Source of the DNA: Bacillota bacterium
Lineage (GTDB): Bacteria; Bacillota; Clostridia; Lachnospirales; Lachnospiraceae
Direction of reading: 5' to 3'
NCBI GenBank assembly: GCA_023402845.1
Contig: JAEYFP010000045.1
Span: 194,784-258,783, forward strand
DNA length: 64,000 bases
Shown: one piece after another, positions 60,837-64,000 of the stretch
How positions within the stretch are numbered: position 1 is the stretch's first letter
How the letters are laid out: every line of letters starts with the position of its first letter
Position numbers and translations under genes: made by a program
Notes under the pieces: model-generated
The model's input: the letters and a program-made list of their open reading frames with translations, nothing else
Database searches by the model: none
Told to the model about the DNA's origin: nothing

Positions 60837-61910
60837 TCAATTTCTGTCCGTCCGAATGGTAACGGCTTTATCCAGATCCCAGTACAGATACAGGATATCG
60901 CCTTCCGAAACCTCCCGGTCCTTTTGGAAGCGCACAATAATAATCTCTTCCCCCGTCGAAAGGGTCACAATTGTTTTAAATACCTGCCCCGCATAAATAA
61001 ATTCCTTCACCATAGCCGGAATTTGAAATCCCTCTACCGGGCTTTTCGAATACTCCGTATCCTCCGGCCTGACGGAGACAAATACCCGTTCCTCACACAT
61101 TGCCGTTTCTGTCTTCGCCGGAATCATACCGGATTCCACCGCAACCTGACAGACATCCTCTTTCTTTTGTTTGATCACACCCTCAAAAACATTGGATTCT
61201 CCGATAAAGCCAGCCACAAATTTTGTATCCGGGTATTCATAGATCCTGTCCGGCGTATCAATCTGCTCCAGCACTCCGTTATTTATGATCGCGATTCTGT
61301 CGCTCATGGTAAGTGCTTCTTCCTGATCATGTGTTACATATACAAATGTAATTCCAAGCTTTCTCTGCAGCCGTTTCAGCTCTACCTGCATCTGTTTGCG
61401 CAGCTTCAGATCCAGTGCACCGAGAGGTTCGTCCAGAAGCAGCACATTCGGCCGGTTGATCAGCGCTCTTGCAATCGCCACCCTCTGCCTCTGCCCCCCT
61501 GATAATTGCGCGGGCTTTCTTTTTTCATACCCCTCCAGCTGTACCAGAGAGAGCATTTCCTTCACCCTCTTTTTTATTTCGGCCTTGGATACCTTTTTCA
61601 GCTTTAAACCGAACGCGATGTTGTCAAATACCGTCATAAACGGGAATAATGCATAATTTTGAAAAACGGTATTGACATCTCTTTCGTAAGGCTCTCTTTC
61701 ATCCACGCGTTCATTCTGAATCATAATGATTCCGGAGGAGGCAGTTTCAAATCCCGCGATCATTCTCAGCGTCGTGGTTTTTCCGCAGCCTGACGGTCCT
61801 AACAGTGTAAGGAACTCGCCTTCATAAATTGTCATATTCATATTTTTCACAACATGATTCGTTCCGTAAATTTTTTCGACGTTTATCATCGAAATGATGG
61901 GCTTGTTCAT
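60837..61910 (-). CDS. PotA-type (polyamine-like) ABC ATPase without its permeases
   Basis: 357-aa ATPase: GPSGCGKTTTLRMIAGF, LSGGQRQR, LLLDEPLGALD, THDQEEALTMSDR, and a TOBE domain (VSVRPEDTEYS). Closest in pattern to spermidine/putrescine PotA. The expected potB, potC and potD are not downstream; an IS110 element begins within about 80 bp of its stop. It follows a P-II protein by 13 bp. Substrate uncertain. Confidence 0.9.
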   Translation of the reverse strand: MNKPIISMINVEKIYGTNHVVKNMNMTIYEGEFLTLLGPSGCGKTTTLRMIAGFETASSGIIMIQNERVDEREPYERDVNTVFQNYALFPFMTVFDNIAFGLKLKKVSKAEIKKRVKEMLSLVQLEGYEKRKPAQLSGGQRQRVAIARALINRPNVLLLDEPLGALDLKLRKQMQVELKRLQRKLGITFVYVTHDQEEALTMSDRIAIINNGVLEQIDTPDRIYEYPDTKFVAGFIGESNVFEGVIKQKKEDVCQVAVESGMIPAKTETAMCEERVFVSVRPEDTEYSKSPVEGFQIPAMVKEFIYAGQVFKTIVTLSTGEEIIIVRFQKDREVSEGDILYLYWDLDKAVTIRTDRN

Positions 61911-61923
61911 AACATGTCTTCTC

Positions 61924-62262
61924 CTATAGCGCGTTTATTCCGCGCTCTCCCGTTCTGATCCTGACAGTTTCCTCGACAGTGCTTACAAATATTTTTCCGT
62001 CTCCTGCCGTTCCGGTTCCGATTACCGCCGTAATATCATTTAAAATATCCTCCAGCAATTCGTCCTGCGTTACCGTTATGACGTACAGCTTCGGAATCAG
62101 GTTCACGACCGTGTTCGTCAATGCAAAATCATTTGCAAAGCCCAGCTGTTTTCCGCAGCCCATTACATTAAAAACAGTCATTCCCTGACATTTATTTTTT
62201 GCAAGCAGTTCCTTTAATCCTTCCAGCTTATCCGGTCTGATAATAATTTCTAATTTTTTCAT
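61924..62262 (-). CDS. P-II family signalling protein
   Basis: 112-aa P-II trimer-type protein: KKLEIIIRPDKLEGLKELL, GCGKQLGF in the T-loop start, and TAGDGKIFVSTVEETVRIRTGERG for the ATP site and C-loop. The T-loop lacks the usual uridylylated Tyr. Its gene is coupled to a PotA-like ATPase rather than to amtB or nif, so it may report nitrogen or 2-oxoglutarate status to that transporter. AAGGAGG lies before ATG 62262. Confidence 0.9.
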   Translation of the reverse strand: MKKLEIIIRPDKLEGLKELLAKNKCQGMTVFNVMGCGKQLGFANDFALTNTVVNLIPKLYVITVTQDELLEDILNDITAVIGTGTAGDGKIFVSTVEETVRIRTGERGINAL

Positions 62263-62287
62263 CCTGTCCTCCTTACTTAATAGAACA

Positions 62288-62407
62288 AAAGTGTGCTTCG
62301 CCACTCTTGCGATCATTTACTCCGGCAGCACAGCTTTTGTTCCGCGCGCGAAGCTGCGCATATTATTTTCTTATATAGGAAATTCGAAGCAATTTCTTAT
62401 ATAAGAA
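62288..62407. repeat. Dispersed ~120-bp hairpin repeat, copy 2
   Basis: Second copy of the element at 3830-3949. The inverted repeat (62368-62407) keeps pairing through a C:G for G:C swap and one G-T pair. As at copy 1, it follows directly on a terminator T-run, here that of the HD-domain gene, on the minus strand. Confidence 0.85.
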
Positions 62408-62436
62408 AAAAGGCGCTATGCTGTCCGCATAACACC
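62406..62436 (-). terminator. Intrinsic terminator after the HD-domain gene
   Basis: GGTGTTATGC / GCATAGCGCC (two G-T type pairs), five-base loop, six T on the minus strand. Confidence 0.75.
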
Positions 62437-62594
62437 TTCGTCTGCTATTACTTTTCTTTGATTATATACACCTTAAACCTTTGTGTACCTCTAAAGTCAA
62501 GCAGTTTTTTTATTTTCTTTTTTCAATTTTATGTTACCCTATTTCGGCTTGTTTTTCAAGTGCTTCTAACGACTGGAAATAATTACAGGCTGTA

Positions 62595-63251
62595 TCACAA
62601 TACTTTACTTCCGTTTGCAGTCAACTTGAATTTTACACCTAAAATCCCGGCCGAGCATCTGCACATCATCATTCTGCCGAGAAAGATATCGAAATATTCG
62701 TACATCGTGCAGATACTTTCATCGATTTGCAGATTTAATGCGATCACTTCTTTTTCCTTGTTGATCTTCAGCTTTTCATCCGTCACGGCATAATTGACCC
62801 TGTCATGCTTATCAAAGGCTGCCATTTCTTTTGTACGCACCCGGTTTCTTCGCACATCGGTCTTATCCGCAATAATCAGGGCTGCCGATATCGGATCTAC
62901 GGCTCCCCCTGTCGATTCATCATGGTTTCCGATGCAGGAAACGATCTGTACCCTGTCCGAAAGCGGCATGTCCGTTCCCTCCAAAATCCGATTTGCAAGC
63001 AAAGCACCGAATTCCGCATGGTTTTTCCGATTCACAGCATTTCCTATATCATGAAGATATCCGGCAATCTTAACAAGTTCAACATCATGCTCCGAGTACC
63101 CGAGCGTCTTTAAAATAAGTGCGGCCCTCTCTGCCACAATGGCACAATGTGCTTCGGAATGATCCGTATATCCGAAAATACCCAGATTCTCATTTCCCTT
63201 TTTAATAAATTCCCTTACCACTTCATTCTTTTTGATTTCCTTATATGTCAT
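62595..63251 (-). CDS. HD-domain phosphohydrolase
   Basis: 218-aa HD-family metal-dependent phosphohydrolase: HSEAHCAIVAERA, GYLHDIGNAVNRKNHAEFGA, NHDES and DKTDVRR. Substrate unknown (nucleotide or signalling molecule). It starts 22 bp after the PhoH-family stop, likely co-transcribed. ATG 63251 chosen because it gives the family N-terminus and has AAAGAGAG upstream. Confidence 0.85.
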   Translation of the reverse strand: MTYKEIKKNEVVREFIKKGNENLGIFGYTDHSEAHCAIVAERAALILKTLGYSEHDVELVKIAGYLHDIGNAVNRKNHAEFGALLANRILEGTDMPLSDRVQIVSCIGNHDESTGGAVDPISAALIIADKTDVRRNRVRTKEMAAFDKHDRVNYAVTDEKLKINKEKEVIALNLQIDESICTMYEYFDIFLGRMMMCRCSAGILGVKFKLTANGSKVL

Positions 63252-63273
63252 CTGTTCTTTTCTTCTCTCTTTA

Positions 63274-63921
63274 TCATTTTCTCTGCAGTCTCTTAATCGC
63301 ATCCGTCGCAAGCTCACTTCTCTCACATTCATCGGAGGTCAGCGTAATCTGGCAGCAATACGGACTCCCCTTCATATATTCGGATGCATAACTCAAGCCG
63401 TTTGTCCGATCATCCACAAAGGTATTGTCGATCTGATTCGGATCCCCGAGAATGATAATTTTCGTTCCTTTGCCGGCTCTTGTAATAATTCCCTTGATCT
63501 GGCTCGGCGTCATATTCTGTGCTTCATCGACAATCAGATAGGTTTTCACAAAGGAGCGTCCCCGAATAAAATTCATCGCTTCCGTCTGAATAATTCCTCT
63601 GATAAAAATTTCTTCTATTTTCCCATGAAGCTCTTCTTCATTTTTATATCGTTCTTCTTCATTGGAATCAATGATCTGCTCCAGATTATCAATAATCGGG
63701 CGCATCAGCGGCGATATCTTCTCCTGTTCACTGCCGGGCAAAAACCCGATATCAGTATCAAACTGCGCATTCGGCCTCGTCACGAGAATTTTTCTGTACT
63801 CTCCGGTTGGGTTGTTCCACAGCTGTTCCATTCCGACCACCAGGGAATAAAAGGTCTTCGCAGTTCCCGCCATGCTTGAGTTTCCGCAAACTGTAATTGA
63901 AGGATGAATCAATCTGCCCAA
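63274..63921 (-). CDS. PhoH-family ATPase, 5' part uncertain at window edge
   Basis: At least 215 aa of a PhoH-type ATPase: a Walker A-like SSMAGTAKT, VTRPNAQFDTDIGFLPG, Walker B YLIVDEAQNMTPSQIKGIITRAG and LGDPNQIDN. In YlaK-like proteins a PIN domain precedes this. Here the frame stays open upstream (IISLKNRQPYALG) to an in-frame TAA at 63982-63984 without an ATG, so either it starts at a TTG or the N-terminal part is in another frame beyond the edge. Probably an RNA-metabolism ATPase. Confidence 0.75.
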   Translation of the reverse strand: MGRLIHPSITVCGNSSMAGTAKTFYSLVVGMEQLWNNPTGEYRKILVTRPNAQFDTDIGFLPGSEQEKISPLMRPIIDNLEQIIDSNEEERYKNEEELHGKIEEIFIRGIIQTEAMNFIRGRSFVKTYLIVDEAQNMTPSQIKGIITRAGKGTKIIILGDPNQIDNTFVDDRTNGLSYASEYMKGSPYCCQITLTSDECERSELATDAIKRLQRK

Positions 63922-64000
63922 AGCATATGGCTGCCGATTTTTGAGAGATATAATAGGGGTATCATACGCATAAGCGGAACTTTAATAAGCCCCGCTTGGA

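Noticed and set aside
1..64000. CRISPR arrays, tRNA or rRNA genes, prophage modules.
   Set aside because: No regularly spaced repeats, no conserved rRNA stretches and no phage structural genes were seen.

Overview
The window comes from an anaerobic, spore-former-type Firmicute, most likely a Lachnospiraceae/Clostridium-like Clostridia. The reasons are moderate-to-low GC, strong AGGAGG ribosome sites, sigma-A promoters of the TTGACA-N17-TATAAT type, a Clostridium pasteurianum-style nif cluster (NifN-B fusion, split homocitrate synthase, a 2Fe-2S ferredoxin with the Cys spacing of the C. pasteurianum one), a Firmicute-type SOS box and PdxST-type vitamin B6 synthesis. No rRNA, tRNA or CRISPR array was seen.

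Layout. 1-4.4 kb: two glycoside hydrolases (GH36 alpha-galactosidase, GH1 beta-glucosidase), a dispersed hairpin repeat and a thioredoxin. 4.4-9.4 kb: a rhodanese-TtcA fusion, TcdA, the MocR-type regulator PdxR and, divergently, pdxST. 9.5-13.3 kb: a copper island (CopA, lipoprotein, CopZ, orphan response regulator). 13.3-16.5 kb: MerR regulator, drug/metabolite exporter, PhzF protein, acetyltransferase. 16.5-20.4 kb: molybdate transporter modABC, whose ModA is a circular permutation of the normal protein, and a divergent regulator (excisionase-type HTH plus ligand-binding domain). 20.4-33 kb: a tight nif operon on the minus strand, in transcription order nifH, nifI1, nifI2, nifD, nifK, nifE, nifN-B, 2Fe-2S ferredoxin, nifV-omega, nifV-alpha, an AnfO-family gene and an unknown Cys-tailed repeat protein. 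33-41.3 kb: glycerol dehydrogenase, an HD-GYP response regulator with a large hybrid kinase, and FeoA plus a GGDEF-EAL protein. 41.3-46.7 kb: AAG glycosylase, a DEAD-box helicase fused to DUF1801, a NifX-like protein with a DUF134 regulator, and an SOS-controlled Y-family polymerase with a YolD-like partner. 46.9-52 kb: an iron-siderophore ABC transporter and a divergent LacI-type regulator. 52-54.4 kb: a MutS2-like protein without Smr behind a leader-peptide/terminator attenuator. 54.4-59.1 kb: an AfuABC/FbpABC-like transporter with a histidine phosphatase. 59.2-60.8 kb: an IS110-family element. 60.8-64 kb: a lone PotA-like ATPase, a P-II protein, a second copy of the dispersed repeat, an HD-domain protein and a PhoH-family protein cut by the window edge.

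How the parts fit. Molybdate uptake, homocitrate synthesis, FeMo-cofactor assembly (NifB, NifEN), the structural enzyme and its NifI1/NifI2 post-translational switch lie together, so most of the nitrogenase-specific machinery is in about 16 kb. Two unlinked iron loci (feoA-GGDEF/EAL and the siderophore transporter) carry the same operator-like GTTAG-N6-CTAAC at the transcription start of a strong promoter, which suggests one iron-responsive repressor. The most novel items are the circularly permuted ModA, the attenuator on the MutS2-like gene, the shared iron box that includes a c-di-GMP enzyme, and the two uncharacterised genes at the end of the nif operon.
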